From positions 1 through 64,000 of the forward strand of contig CAIQJP010000026.1 in assembly GCA_903872155.1 (NCBI GenBank): a stretch of DNA of 64,000 nt, written 5' to 3'. Numbering within the stretch: the first letter of the stretch is position 1; each line of letters begins with the position of its first letter. The notes beneath the pieces were generated by a model. It was given only the letters and a program-made list of their open reading frames with translations. It did not search any database and was not told where the DNA came from. The translations under genes and the position numbers were made by a program. Origin of the DNA: an uncultured Actinomycetes bacterium. GTDB taxonomy: Bacteria; Actinomycetota; Acidimicrobiia; Acidimicrobiales; Ilumatobacteraceae. Positions 51,534-61,264 of this stretch are shown here, piece after piece.

Positions 51534-52173
51534 TACTCCGATCGCTGAGATTCCTGGCGACACTTTGCGTGAGCGCATTGTTGACGATCTTCGTGCGCAT
51601 ATTGGTGCCGATCTCGTTGACAGTTTGGTGAAGCCTGGCGACGATGTGTGGGTGCGAGTGAGCACCGATGCATGGCGTCGTGCTGGCGTTGCTTTGCGTG
51701 ACATGGGCTTCGAATACTTCTGTTTCTTGTCGGCCATTGACTGGATGCCATCACCGTTTGGCAAAGGTGAAGATGACCCGACTGCTCCGCCGCCCGAACG
51801 TGATGACACTGTGAAACAGGGTTACGCCGGTGGCGCTACGCGTTTGCAGGTTCTTGCTCGTTTAGTGCACCCGACATTGCATGTTGGCGTGAACATCAAG
51901 TGCGATGTTTCAGATTCTGAGCCGGTTGTTGAGTCATGGGTTTCAGTTTTTGCTGGTGCGAACTGGCACGAACGTGAAGCTCACGAAATGTTCGGTATCG
52001 GATTTGCTGGTCATCCCGATTTGCGCAATATGTATTTGCCAACTGAATTTGAAGGTCATCCGTTGCGCAAAGACTTCCCATTGCTCGCACGCATGGTGAA
52101 GCCGTGGCCCGGAATTGTTGATGTTGAACCGATGCCTGGTGGCTCTGCTGATGAAGAAGGTGACGCAGAATGA
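51520..52173 (+). CDS. nuoC: Complex I-2 subunit C
   Basis: This 217-residue subunit ends with [36 protein letters not shown], diagnostic of NuoC, followed by a short acidic tail. A Pro/Asp-rich insert ([14 protein letters not shown]) interrupts the middle. GAGGTGAG precedes ATG 51520. Confidence 0.93.
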   Translation: MSSTDTPIAEIPGDTLRERIVDDLRAHIGADLVDSLVKPGDDVWVRVSTDAWRRAGVALRDMGFEYFCFLSAIDWMPSPFGKGEDDPTAPPPERDDTVKQGYAGGATRLQVLARLVHPTLHVGVNIKCDVSDSEPVVESWVSVFAGANWHEREAHEMFGIGFAGHPDLRNMYLPTEFEGHPLRKDFPLLARMVKPWPGIVDVEPMPGGSADEEGDAE

Positions 52174-53351
52174 CGTCTACTGAATCGCTGATCGATCGTC
52201 GCCAGTTGGCGTACATCGCGTCGCAAGCCGCCGATGCGCGTCTCAACGTTGAACTCGAAACCGAGGGCATGACTCTCAACATCGGACCGCAGCACCCCGC
52301 AACTCACGGTACGTTGCGCATCATTGCTCACCTCGATGGTGAACAAGTGGTGTGGGCCGAACCGTCGTGCGGCTACATGCACCGTGGTTACGAAAAACTC
52401 ACCGAAGTTCGTACGTACCCACAAGTGACGTCACTCGTGAACCGCATCGACTGGCTCGGAAGTTTTGCCAATGAAGTGCCGTTCATTTTGGCTGCTGAAA
52501 AGTTGATGGGAATTGAAGCACCGCCGCGTGCTCAGTGGATTCGCACCATTTTGTTTGAGTTGTCGCGTATTGCCAACGTGTCGTTGTTCTTGGGTGACCT
52601 TGGTGTGCAACTGGGTGCTGTGACTCCAGTATTCATGGCGTTCCGCGATCGCGAACATGTTCTGAACTTGATTGAAGCAACAACGGGTGGACGTTTCCAC
52701 CCCAACTTCGACCGCATTGGTGGACTCAAGGACGACCTGCCCGCTGGCTTCATTGATGAAACCCGCGCGGTCATGAAGACCCTGCGTAACTTCTGTACCG
52801 AAATGGAAGATCTGTTGTTCGGCAACGAAATCTTCCAGAGTCGTACTCGCGGAATCGGAGTGATTCCAAAAGACATCGCCATGCAGTACGGCTTGTCGGG
52901 TGCCAACTTGCGCGCGAGTGGAGTTGATTGGGACTTGCGTCGCGATCAGTCGCTTCCGATGGCTTGGGACAAGGTCGACTGGAAAGTTTGGACTCACCCC
53001 GATGGCGACAGCTTTGCTCGTTGCTGGATTCGTCTGCAAGAAGTTCGCGAATCAACCCTCATCGTTGATCAGTTGCTGAACAACATTCCGTCGGGTCCAG
53101 TCATGGCCAAGGTGCCGCGCATCATCAAGGTGCCCGAAGGCGAAGCTTGGGTATCAACTGAAAACCCTCTCGGCGAAATGGGTTACTACGTCGTGAGCAA
53201 GGGCGACCTCGGTCCGTTCCGTACCAAGATTCGTTCAGCAAGTTTCAACAACATTTCGATCGTGCCGTGGATCTTGAAGGGTGTCTATGTTCCAGACATC
53301 ATCACGATCCTCGCGTCGCTGTACTTCATTCTCGGAGATATCGATCGATGA
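52170..53351 (+). CDS. nuoD: Complex I-2 subunit D
   Basis: This 393-residue subunit has IGPQHPATHGTLRIIAHLDGE, CGYMHRGYEKL, HPNFDRIGGLKDDLP and the C-terminal YFILGDIDR. Unlike the first copy it keeps the classical HRG after the first motif. The Arg of HGTLR aligns with the residue methylated in mitochondrial NDUFS2 (from memory). ATGA overlap with nuoC. Confidence 0.94.
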   Translation: MTSTESLIDRRQLAYIASQAADARLNVELETEGMTLNIGPQHPATHGTLRIIAHLDGEQVVWAEPSCGYMHRGYEKLTEVRTYPQVTSLVNRIDWLGSFANEVPFILAAEKLMGIEAPPRAQWIRTILFELSRIANVSLFLGDLGVQLGAVTPVFMAFRDREHVLNLIEATTGGRFHPNFDRIGGLKDDLPAGFIDETRAVMKTLRNFCTEMEDLLFGNEIFQSRTRGIGVIPKDIAMQYGLSGANLRASGVDWDLRRDQSLPMAWDKVDWKVWTHPDGDSFARCWIRLQEVRESTLIVDQLLNNIPSGPVMAKVPRIIKVPEGEAWVSTENPLGEMGYYVVSKGDLGPFRTKIRSASFNNISIVPWILKGVYVPDIITILASLYFILGDIDR

Positions 53352-54403
53352 ACGCTTTGCTTGCCGCCGATCTGCCGTACTGGGTGCAGTCGTTGCTGCG
53401 CGTCCTTGGTGGACTCGTCGCTGTTCTGTTGCCCGCCGGCACCATCGTGTACTTGTTCTTGTTCAAGATGATGTCGTTCATGCAGAGTCGTCTCGGACCG
53501 ATGGAAGCTGGTCCCTACGGTTCAATGCAATTGTTTGCCGAAGTTGGCAAGTGGTTGCAGAAAGAAGACATCACACCAGCGCGTGCTGATCGGACTATTT
53601 TCAAGATTGCGCCGCTCGTCGTTTTGGCGAGCACATTCTTGTTAGTCGCAGTTGTTCCGTTTGGTCCCGATGCCTGGTTCACCAACTTCGAAGCTGGCGT
53701 GTTTTACATGTTGGCCGTTTCGTCGGTGAGCGTGCTCGGTATTTTGATCGCAGGTTGGTCAAGTGCCAACAAGTATTCGTTGCTCGGTGGTTTGCGTGCT
53801 GCTGGTCAGTTGATCGCTTACGAACTTCCGATGGTGCTTGCCGTCATTGGTGTCATCATTCAGGCCGGCACGATGAACTTGCAGGGAATTGTTGTTGCGC
53901 AGAACGGCGGCGAGATTTTTGGTTGGAACGGGTTGGGTAATCCGTACATCCTCACGCAGTTCACGGGCTTCATCATTTTCATGATCGCGGTTCAAGCAGA
54001 ACTCACCCAGACTCCTTTCGACATGCCGATCGCCGAATCAGAACTCGTGTCTGGTTACATGACCGAGTATTCGGGTTTCCGATTCTTGACGTTCTTTATT
54101 GCCGAATTCGCCACTGCTGGTGTGTTCTCACTGATTGCCTCGGTGTTGTTCCTTGGTGGTTGGGGAGTCCCCTTCGCATGGTTCGACTGGAAGAGCATCG
54201 ATGACATCTCTGATTGGATGAATGTTGTCGGACCACTCATCATGTTTACAAAGATGATGGTTTTGGCCTTCATCATCATGTGGGTGCGTTTCAGTTACCC
54301 ACGTTTCCGTGAAGACCAACTGCAGCGTTTTGCGTGGAAGGTTCTCATTCCGATTTCATTGGTGAACATTATGATCACCGCGATCTTGAAGGTGGCTTTC
54401 TGA
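53348..54403 (+). CDS. nuoH: Complex I-2 subunit H
   Basis: This 351-residue membrane subunit has [34 protein letters not shown] and [28 protein letters not shown]. The usual R-x-x-x-x-R-x-G-P-N and NRxPFD motifs read SRLGPM and TQTPFD, so the tunnel entrance differs from the first copy. ATG 53348 overlaps the nuoD stop. Confidence 0.93.
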   Translation: MNALLAADLPYWVQSLLRVLGGLVAVLLPAGTIVYLFLFKMMSFMQSRLGPMEAGPYGSMQLFAEVGKWLQKEDITPARADRTIFKIAPLVVLASTFLLVAVVPFGPDAWFTNFEAGVFYMLAVSSVSVLGILIAGWSSANKYSLLGGLRAAGQLIAYELPMVLAVIGVIIQAGTMNLQGIVVAQNGGEIFGWNGLGNPYILTQFTGFIIFMIAVQAELTQTPFDMPIAESELVSGYMTEYSGFRFLTFFIAEFATAGVFSLIASVLFLGGWGVPFAWFDWKSIDDISDWMNVVGPLIMFTKMMVLAFIIMWVRFSYPRFREDQLQRFAWKVLIPISLVNIMITAILKVAF

Positions 54404-54894
54404 TGCCCAAGGTCCCTGGTCTCTTGAAAGGTCTCGGCGTCACGCTGAACACCTTGAAGCGCACCGCTATCGATGGTGCGAACACCGTGCAGTATCCGCA
54501 CGAAAAAGAAGCTCCACCGATTCGTGCTCGTGGCGTGATCGCGTTGCACGAAGGCAACTGCACCTCATGCATGTTGTGCGTTCGTTCGTGCCCCGACTGG
54601 TGTATCTACATCGAAGGTCACAAAGAAATGGCACCGCCTCGCCGTGCTGGTGGCAAGCCGCGTCAGGTCAACAAGCTCGATCGTTTCGACATTGACTATG
54701 CACTTTGCATGTACTGCGGTATTTGCGTTGAAGTGTGTCCGTTTGACGCTTTGTTCTGGAGCCCCGAATACGAATACAGCGAACCCAAGATCGCCGACTT
54801 ATTGCATGACAAGGCCAAGTTGAGCGAGTGGATGGAAACTGTTCCCGAAGCACCGGCTCTCGAAGCTGGCGCCGAAAAGAAGGGTAAGAAGTAA
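54403..54894 (+). CDS. nuoI: Complex I-2 subunit I
   Basis: This 163-residue subunit carries two [4Fe-4S] motifs, [15 protein letters not shown] and [12 protein letters not shown]. In an enzyme without NuoEFG this is the most exposed cluster protein and the likely entry point for electrons from ferredoxin or another donor (inference). The tail is Ala/Glu/Lys-rich. Confidence 0.94.
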   Translation: MPKVPGLLKGLGVTLNTLKRTAIDGANTVQYPHEKEAPPIRARGVIALHEGNCTSCMLCVRSCPDWCIYIEGHKEMAPPRRAGGKPRQVNKLDRFDIDYALCMYCGICVEVCPFDALFWSPEYEYSEPKIADLLHDKAKLSEWMETVPEAPALEAGAEKKGKK

Positions 54895-55415
54895 TGATCG
54901 CGGCCGATCTTCTTGTTGCCCAGAACGTGGGCTTCGGCATCATCTCGTTATTGATGATTGTTGCCGCGTTGCGCGTCGTCACCGTGAAGAATGTGGTGCA
55001 TGCCGCGTTGTGGCTCGTCATTGTTTTGTCGGGTGCCGCTGCGCAGTACTTGTTACTGTCGGCCGAGTTTGTGGCTATTACACAAATCTTGGTGTACGTC
55101 GGTGCCGTGATGGTTCTGTTCTTGTTTGGCACGATGCTCACCCGAGCACGTATTGGTGCCGAATCAGATCTCAACAACAAGAACTGGGCGCTCGGTATCC
55201 CCGTCGCACTTTTAATGTTGGGCGTGATGTCGTACGTGATTATTGATGGCTTCGGTAGCGAACGCCTCATCGAGAATCCGGGTGACATGACTCAGGTTCC
55301 GGTTCAGGTCATTAGTGATGACATCTTCGGACCGTACTTGTTGCCTTTCTGGGCGTTGTCGTTTGTATTACTCGTCGCCGTCATTGGTGCCATCGTCTTG
55401 GCGCGGAAAGACTGA
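54894..55415 (+). CDS. nuoJ: Complex I-2 subunit J
   Basis: This 173-residue membrane subunit has VKNVVHAALWLVIVLSGAAAQYLLLSAEFVAITQILVYVGAVMVLFLFGTML, the conserved NuoJ region. The ATG shares a base with the nuoI stop (TAATG). Confidence 0.92.
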   Translation: MIAADLLVAQNVGFGIISLLMIVAALRVVTVKNVVHAALWLVIVLSGAAAQYLLLSAEFVAITQILVYVGAVMVLFLFGTMLTRARIGAESDLNNKNWALGIPVALLMLGVMSYVIIDGFGSERLIENPGDMTQVPVQVISDDIFGPYLLPFWALSFVLLVAVIGAIVLARKD

Positions 55416-55425
55416 GAGGCCGACC

Positions 55426-55725
55426 ATGTTGACTACTCAATTCCTTCTTTTAGGTGCCGTGCTGTTTTGCATCGGCGTTTATGGCGTGCTTGCACGCAAG
55501 AACGCCGTGATGGTGTTGATGTCGATCGAACTCATTTTGAACTCGGTCAATATCAACCTGTTGGCCTTTTCAGTTCGCCACGGTTCAGTTGATGGCAACA
55601 CATTTGCGTTGTACATCATCGCCATCGCTGCTGCTGAAGTCGGTGTGGGCTTGGCCCTCGTGCTCTTGATTTATCGCAACCGTCGCACAATTGCGCTCGA
55701 TGACTTGTCAGAGATGAAGGGCTAA
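55426..55725 (+). CDS. nuoK: Complex I-2 subunit K
   Basis: This 99-residue subunit has three helices with the membrane glutamates in VLMSIELILNSVNINLL and IIAIAAAEVGVGLAL. ATG 55426 follows GAGG; the longer frame lies inside nuoJ. Confidence 0.92.
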   Translation: MLTTQFLLLGAVLFCIGVYGVLARKNAVMVLMSIELILNSVNINLLAFSVRHGSVDGNTFALYIIAIAAAEVGVGLALVLLIYRNRRTIALDDLSEMKG

Positions 55726-55728
55726 CCG

Positions 55729-58125
55729 ATGCTGGCTCACGAAATGACCTCAGAAGTTCTGGCTTCATCGGGCTGGTTCTTAGACCACGCTTGGTTGATC
55801 CCGATCATCCCAGCTGTTGCGTTCGTCCTCATCATCTTCTTTGGCAAGAAGTTGCCCATGAAGGGCAGCGAACTTGGCGTGTTGTCAATGCTCACATCAC
55901 TGGCCTTTGCTGGTGGCGCTGCGTGGCAGTGGATTCAACGAGTGAACAGCGTCGTCGACGGTGCACACGAAGCTGTCGCTGAAGGTGCTCATCATGTGGC
56001 GCCGTTTGTTTCGCCGGTCATTCACGAATGGACCTGGTGGCAAAGTGGTGGATTCCATTTTGGTATCGGTCAACACATTGATGGTTTAGCCCTCACCCTT
56101 TTGGTGGTCGTGGCGTTCATTTCAAGCCTCGTGCAGATCTACTCGCTCGAATACTTGCGTGGCGATCGTCGTTACACGCATTTCTTCGCTGCGCTGACAT
56201 TGTTCTCGGCCGGCATGTTGTGCATGGTTCTGGCTCCCAACATGGTGCAGTTGATTCTTGGTTGGGAAATCATGGGTCTGTGCTCGTTCATGTTGATCGG
56301 TCACTGGTGGGAAGAAGAAGCCAACTCGCGAGCAGCGCTCAAAGCTTTCTTCACTGTGCGTGTTGGTGACATGGGCTTGCTCATCGGAACTGCCATCTTG
56401 TTCTTCTCGGCTAATAGTTGGACCCAAAAGAATCTCGGTGTTTCTGGTTTCAACATCAGTGGTTTGTCAGCTTGGGCCATGTCGGGTCAAGCAAGCCATA
56501 GTGCTCTCACATGGGGTGCCGTTGCTCTGTTCGTAGCCTGTATCGGCAAGAGCGGTCAGTTCCCATTGCATACGTGGTTGCCCGACGCCATGGCCGGACC
56601 GACACCAGTCAGTTCTCTGTTGCACTCGAGCACCATGGTTGTCGCCGGCGTGTTCTTGGTCGCTCGTCTGTACCCGGTGTTCTGGGAAGGCATGAAGATC
56701 GGTGACACCAACATCAACTTCATTGTTCTCATTGGCGGTATCACCATCGTGATCGCAGCACTTTTGGCATTCGTTCAACACGACATCAAAAAGGTGTTGG
56801 CGTATTCAACGGTGTCGCAGTTGGGTTACATGATGATGGGTCTTGGTGCCGGCGCTTGGTTGCCCGCAGTGTTCCACATCTTCACCCACGCATTCTTTAA
56901 AGCATGTTTGTTCTTGTCCGCTGGTTCAGTGAGCCACTCAGGTTCGCATCACTCGTTCGACATGAAGAAAGACATGGGTGGTTTGGCCAAGAAGATGCCC
57001 ATTACCGCCACCACATGGATCATCTCAACTTTGGCTTTGGCTGGCGTGTTCCCATTGGCTGGTTTCTTCTCGAAAGACGAGATCATCGACAACGTTGGAC
57101 ATAACGGTTACAACGCGTTCATGATCGTTGGTTTGAGTGGTGCGTTCTTGACTGCTGCGTACATGACTCGCGCGACCTACCTGACTTTCTTTGGTAAGGC
57201 TCGCGGCGCAGCTGCGGGCGAACATCATGATGAACACGATGCGCATGCCGATGCTCACGATTCTCATGACGCCCACGCAACCCAGAATGCACACGACTCG
57301 CATGATGCTCATGGCGCACACGATGTTGCTCATGGTCCTCACGAAAGTCCGAAGCTCATCACGATTCCGTTGATGATTCTTGCGGCGTTGGCGTTAGTTG
57401 CTGGATTGTCGAACGCAACTCCCTTTGGCGAAAACTGGGAACGCTTCAAGAAGTACGTTGAACCAAGTGCCGAGTATGTTGCGATCGAAGGAACCATGGC
57501 TTCTGGTCCGGGCGAGGCTGTTGTTGTCCCCGCTCAGAATGTGTCGTCAGAAGAAGCAGTAGCCGAAGAAGGTTGCGCGGTTGTTGCACCCGAAGCCGGC
57601 ATGGCTTGTTACTTCCCAACGATTCACCATGCGCCCTTCAAGTGGTCAAAGGCTGCACTGTCCCTCATCATCGTGGCGTTTGGTTTGTTGTCAAGCTGGA
57701 TGTTCTGCGTGCAGTACTACACGCGTCGTAACAAGCGCCTTGTTGGTCTCACCGAGCGCAGCAAAGTGTTGCGCGGTGGTTACACCTTCTTGTGGAACAA
57801 GTACTACCTCGATGCCTTATACGAAAAGGTCATCGTTCGTTCGATTGCACACCCGATCGCAGCTGCTGCGTATTGGGTGAATCAAAACATTCTTGACGGC
57901 ATCGTAAATGGTGTTGGCAAGGTTTCCCGCCGGGTGGCCGGTTGGGTCTATCGAAATATCGATCAGCGCGTCGTCGACGGCGCGGTGAACGGCTCGGGCG
58001 CCGCAGCCCGGGGCACAGGCGGAGCGTTGCGTCCAGTGCAGTCGGGCAAGGTCAATCAATACGGAGCGCTGCTGTTTGCTGCGGCCGCCATCGGCGCTCT
58101 CATACTCGTCATCATCAACACCTGA
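55729..58125 (+). CDS. nuoL: Complex I-2 subunit L with His-rich loop
   Basis: This 798-residue subunit is long for NuoL (usual about 610-680). The core has LGWEIMGLCSFMLIGHWW, GKSGQFPLHTWLPDAMAGPTPVSSLLHSSTMVVAGV and DIKKVLAYSTVSQLGYM. Residues 498-538 hold 13 histidines in a repeated HDSHDAH-type pattern. A second insert of about 65 residues (near 575-640) is rich in Glu, Ala and Val and contains two cysteines. The C terminus repeats DGIVNGVGK and DGAVNGSG. Confidence 0.94.
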   Translation: MLAHEMTSEVLASSGWFLDHAWLIPIIPAVAFVLIIFFGKKLPMKGSELGVLSMLTSLAFAGGAAWQWIQRVNSVVDGAHEAVAEGAHHVAPFVSPVIHEWTWWQSGGFHFGIGQHIDGLALTLLVVVAFISSLVQIYSLEYLRGDRRYTHFFAALTLFSAGMLCMVLAPNMVQLILGWEIMGLCSFMLIGHWWEEEANSRAALKAFFTVRVGDMGLLIGTAILFFSANSWTQKNLGVSGFNISGLSAWAMSGQASHSALTWGAVALFVACIGKSGQFPLHTWLPDAMAGPTPVSSLLHSSTMVVAGVFLVARLYPVFWEGMKIGDTNINFIVLIGGITIVIAALLAFVQHDIKKVLAYSTVSQLGYMMMGLGAGAWLPAVFHIFTHAFFKACLFLSAGSVSHSGSHHSFDMKKDMGGLAKKMPITATTWIISTLALAGVFPLAGFFSKDEIIDNVGHNGYNAFMIVGLSGAFLTAAYMTRATYLTFFGKARGAAAGEHHDEHDAHADAHDSHDAHATQNAHDSHDAHGAHDVAHGPHESPKLITIPLMILAALALVAGLSNATPFGENWERFKKYVEPSAEYVAIEGTMASGPGEAVVVPAQNVSSEEAVAEEGCAVVAPEAGMACYFPTIHHAPFKWSKAALSLIIVAFGLLSSWMFCVQYYTRRNKRLVGLTERSKVLRGGYTFLWNKYYLDALYEKVIVRSIAHPIAAAAYWVNQNILDGIVNGVGKVSRRVAGWVYRNIDQRVVDGAVNGSGAAARGTGGALRPVQSGKVNQYGALLFAAAAIGALILVIINT

Positions 58126-58138
58126 GGAGCAATACGGC

Positions 58139-59743
58139 ATGGACGTACTCCAAAATTCAAACTGGGTGCTCAGCGTTGGCACTTTCTTGCCGCTAGTCGG
58201 CGTGATTGTCATGTTGTTCATCCCCAAGGCAGAAGAAGAGCTCCACAAGTTGGTAGCTCTTGTGACCGCGCTCGCAACCTTGGGAGTGGGTATCTACACA
58301 CTCACCCAGTTCGACTTCAGTCAAGCCGGCAAGTTGCAGTTCTTCGCGAACGCCGAGTGGATCAAAGTCATTTCCAGTAACTACACGATTGGTCTCGATG
58401 GAATGAGCTTGCCGCTCTACTTCTTGTCGATGGTGGTCACGGTGCTGGTGATGGTTTATTCGTGGAACCACGTTCCGTCACCGGGTAACCCGAAGGCATT
58501 CCTCATCTTGATGCTCATCTTGCAGACAGGTATGGCCGGAACTTTCATCTCACAAGACCTCATCTTGTTCTTCGTGTTCTTCGAAGTGGTGTTGTTGCCG
58601 ATGTACTTCATGATTGGTGTGTGGGGTGGCGAAAATCGTCAGTACGCATCGCTCAAGTTCTTCTTGTACACGATGTTCGGTTCGGCTCTCATGCTCGTTG
58701 CATTCATCGCGTTGTTCTACAAAGTTCGTGGTCAACTGCCGGCTGGTGTCGAGCCGTCGTTCTCGATTCCACAACTTGCTGAATACGGTGGATTGCTTGG
58801 ACGTTCGGCACAGATCTGGATCTTTGGTGGAATGTTTGTCGGCTTTGCCGTCAAGGTTCCGATGTTCCCATTCCACACATGGTTGCCCGATGCTCACACA
58901 CAAGCCCCAACCCAAGGTTCAGTTATCTTGGCTGCAATTTTGTTGAAGCTCGGTACCTACGGTTTCGTGCGCATCGCAATTCCGATTCTTCCCACTGCTG
59001 CTAAAGAATGGGCACCTTGGATCGGCCTTCTCGCCGTCATCGGAATTATCTACGGTGCGCTTGGTTGTTTGGCGCAAACCGACATGAAGCGATTGATTGC
59101 TTTCTCATCAGTTGCTCACATGGGATTTGTGATGTTGGGTATTTCAACACTTACTCCAATGGGCTTCAACGCCGCCATCTTCGGAATGGTTGCTCACGGT
59201 CTCATCACCGGCATGTTGTTCTTTGTTGCCGGCTCAGTGAAGGATCGTTATCACACACTCGAAATCGCACGACTTGGTGGCATGCTCAAGCAGATGCCTC
59301 GTCTCGGTTGGATCTTGGGCTTCTGTGCGATGGCGTCACTTGGTTTGCCAGGTCTTGCCGGATTCTGGGGTGAGTTCCCCGCGATCTTGTCGACGTACTC
59401 GCCAGCTAAGGGTTTGTCTGAAGGAACTTTCCGTGTGTACATGGTGATTGCTGCACTCGGCACCGTTCTTGCTGCTGCGTACTTGTTGTGGCTGTTCCAG
59501 CGCACCGCCTTTGGTGAACCCAAGGCAGAATTTGCTGGTGCATCACATGATGATCACGGTCATGGTCATGCTGATCACGGTCACGACGATCACAGCAGCG
59601 ACATTCATGATGTGAATGTTTTCGAATGGATTGCTTGGACTCCGTTCTTGTTGGCCATTGTTGTCTTCGGTGTGTATCCGCAGCTGATGTTCAAGATCAT
59701 CGATCCGGCAGTGCATGTGGCCTTGAAGGCATTCGGAGGCTGA
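58139..59743 (+). CDS. nuoM: Complex I-2 subunit M with His-rich loop
   Basis: This 534-residue antiporter-like subunit has FFEVVLLPMYFMIGVWGG, KVPMFPFHTWLPDAHTQAPTQGSVILAAILLKLGTYG and DMKRLIAFSSVAHMGF. Residues 470-490 contain eight histidines (HDDHGHGHADHGHDDH). GAGGAG precedes ATG 58139. Confidence 0.95.
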   Translation: MDVLQNSNWVLSVGTFLPLVGVIVMLFIPKAEEELHKLVALVTALATLGVGIYTLTQFDFSQAGKLQFFANAEWIKVISSNYTIGLDGMSLPLYFLSMVVTVLVMVYSWNHVPSPGNPKAFLILMLILQTGMAGTFISQDLILFFVFFEVVLLPMYFMIGVWGGENRQYASLKFFLYTMFGSALMLVAFIALFYKVRGQLPAGVEPSFSIPQLAEYGGLLGRSAQIWIFGGMFVGFAVKVPMFPFHTWLPDAHTQAPTQGSVILAAILLKLGTYGFVRIAIPILPTAAKEWAPWIGLLAVIGIIYGALGCLAQTDMKRLIAFSSVAHMGFVMLGISTLTPMGFNAAIFGMVAHGLITGMLFFVAGSVKDRYHTLEIARLGGMLKQMPRLGWILGFCAMASLGLPGLAGFWGEFPAILSTYSPAKGLSEGTFRVYMVIAALGTVLAAAYLLWLFQRTAFGEPKAEFAGASHDDHGHGHADHGHDDHSSDIHDVNVFEWIAWTPFLLAIVVFGVYPQLMFKIIDPAVHVALKAFGG

Positions 59744-59746
59744 TTC

Positions 59747-61264
59747 GTGCTTTCTTCGATCCTCGCTCAGATTCCGTGGCAGTCACCGTCTGTCGACTAC
59801 CACGCCATCGCGCCCGAGATCGTGTTGGCTGGTGGCATATGCCTCATCATTCTTGTTGATCTGTTCACCAGTGAAAGCAAGAAATGGATTACCGCAACAC
59901 TGACCGGCTTTGTGATGTTGGCAGCTTTAGTGCCGGTGCTCACTTTGGCAGTGAGTGATATCAATGTGCGATCACTATTTGATGGTCGCTATGTCATTGA
60001 CGAGTTTGCGCTCACGCTGAAAGCACTGTTTTTAATCGCTGGATATGTTGTGGTGTTGCTATCGCAAAACCATGTTGAAGAAGGCGACTACTACCAAGGT
60101 GAATACTTCACGTTGTTGCTGACCTCAGTGACCGGAATGGTGATGATGGCCTCAAGTCGCGACTTGGTGAGCATCTTTGTTGCACTCGAAATGCTCAGCA
60201 TCCCGGCCTACATGTTGGCTGCCTGGCGCAAGCGTGACCGCAAGAGCAACGAAGCGGGTGTCAAGTACTACCTACTCGGTGTTTTCGCTTCAGCAATCAT
60301 GTTGTACGGCATGAGCTTGCTGTACGGCGTGACCGGAAGTACTTTGCTCAGCGAAATTGGTCGTCAGCTAACAGTTGAAGGCAAGTTTGGTGGAGTGCAA
60401 GCCCTTGCCATCACCTTTGTCATTGTTGGTTTTGCCTTCAAAGTTTCGGCTGTTCCGTTCCACACCTGGGCCCCCGATACTTACGAAGGTGCACCGACAC
60501 CGGTGACTGCGTTCTTGTCAGTGGCCAGTAAGGCCGCTGGATTTGTTGCGCTCGTGACACTCATTTATGTCGGCTTCCCGCAGGCAAAAGATGTGTGGCA
60601 ACCATTCATCTGGGTGCTCGCCGCCGTCACGATGACGATGGGCAACTTGGTTGCGTTACGTCAGACCAACATCATTCGTATGTTGGCCTACTCGAGTATC
60701 AGCCAGGGCGGATTTATCTTGATGCCACTTGCAGTTGCCGGAACTGGCGATGCCGCCGGACCCGCATTGCAGTCGGTTGTTGTCTACTTGATTGTGTACG
60801 CCGCGATGAACCTCGGAATGTTCGCCGTGGTGATTGCCGCATCACGCACAACGCGTAGCGGTGAGATCAGCAGCTTTGGCGGCTTGTTCTCGTATGCACC
60901 TGGCCTGGGCGTCTTGATGACAATCTTCTTGGCATCGTTGGCTGGTATTCCGCCGCTCGGTGGATGGATTGCTAAGTTCACCGCTTTCCGTGCAGTTCTT
61001 GAAGCTGGCGGCGGTTGGGGTTACGGCATCGCAGTGATTGGTGCCATCAACTCGGTGATCGCATTCGGTTACTACGGAAGCATCATGCGAGAAATCTGGA
61101 TGAAGCCCGCACCCAATGGCGAGACATCAGCAGTGAAGACACCAAGTTCGTTGATTGCAGCCATGGTTATCACAACTGCAGGAACCATCGTGTTTGGTGT
61201 GTTGCCAGGTGTGGTGTTGCGTTTCGGCGATTTGGCCGATCTCACCGGTGCCTTCGGCCGCTGA
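59747..61264 (+). CDS. nuoN: Complex I-2 subunit N
   Basis: This 505-residue antiporter-like subunit has FVALEMLSIPAYMLAAWRKRD, KVSAVPFHTWAPDTYEGAPTPVTAFLSVASK and NIIRMLAYSSISQGGFI. The start is GTG 59747. It is the last Nuo subunit of the operon; the methyltransferase gene appears to start inside its 3' end. Confidence 0.94.
   Translation: MLSSILAQIPWQSPSVDYHAIAPEIVLAGGICLIILVDLFTSESKKWITATLTGFVMLAALVPVLTLAVSDINVRSLFDGRYVIDEFALTLKALFLIAGYVVVLLSQNHVEEGDYYQGEYFTLLLTSVTGMVMMASSRDLVSIFVALEMLSIPAYMLAAWRKRDRKSNEAGVKYYLLGVFASAIMLYGMSLLYGVTGSTLLSEIGRQLTVEGKFGGVQALAITFVIVGFAFKVSAVPFHTWAPDTYEGAPTPVTAFLSVASKAAGFVALVTLIYVGFPQAKDVWQPFIWVLAAVTMTMGNLVALRQTNIIRMLAYSSISQGGFILMPLAVAGTGDAAGPALQSVVVYLIVYAAMNLGMFAVVIAASRTTRSGEISSFGGLFSYAPGLGVLMTIFLASLAGIPPLGGWIAKFTAFRAVLEAGGGWGYGIAVIGAINSVIAFGYYGSIMREIWMKPAPNGETSAVKTPSSLIAAMVITTAGTIVFGVLPGVVLRFGDLADLTGAFGR

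Noticed and set aside
57850-58060. Duplicated DGxVNG segment in NuoL-2 as a novel domain
   Set aside because: Similar C-terminal DGxVNG stretches occur in NuoL-1 and, from memory, in many bacterial NuoL proteins, so it is a normal family feature.
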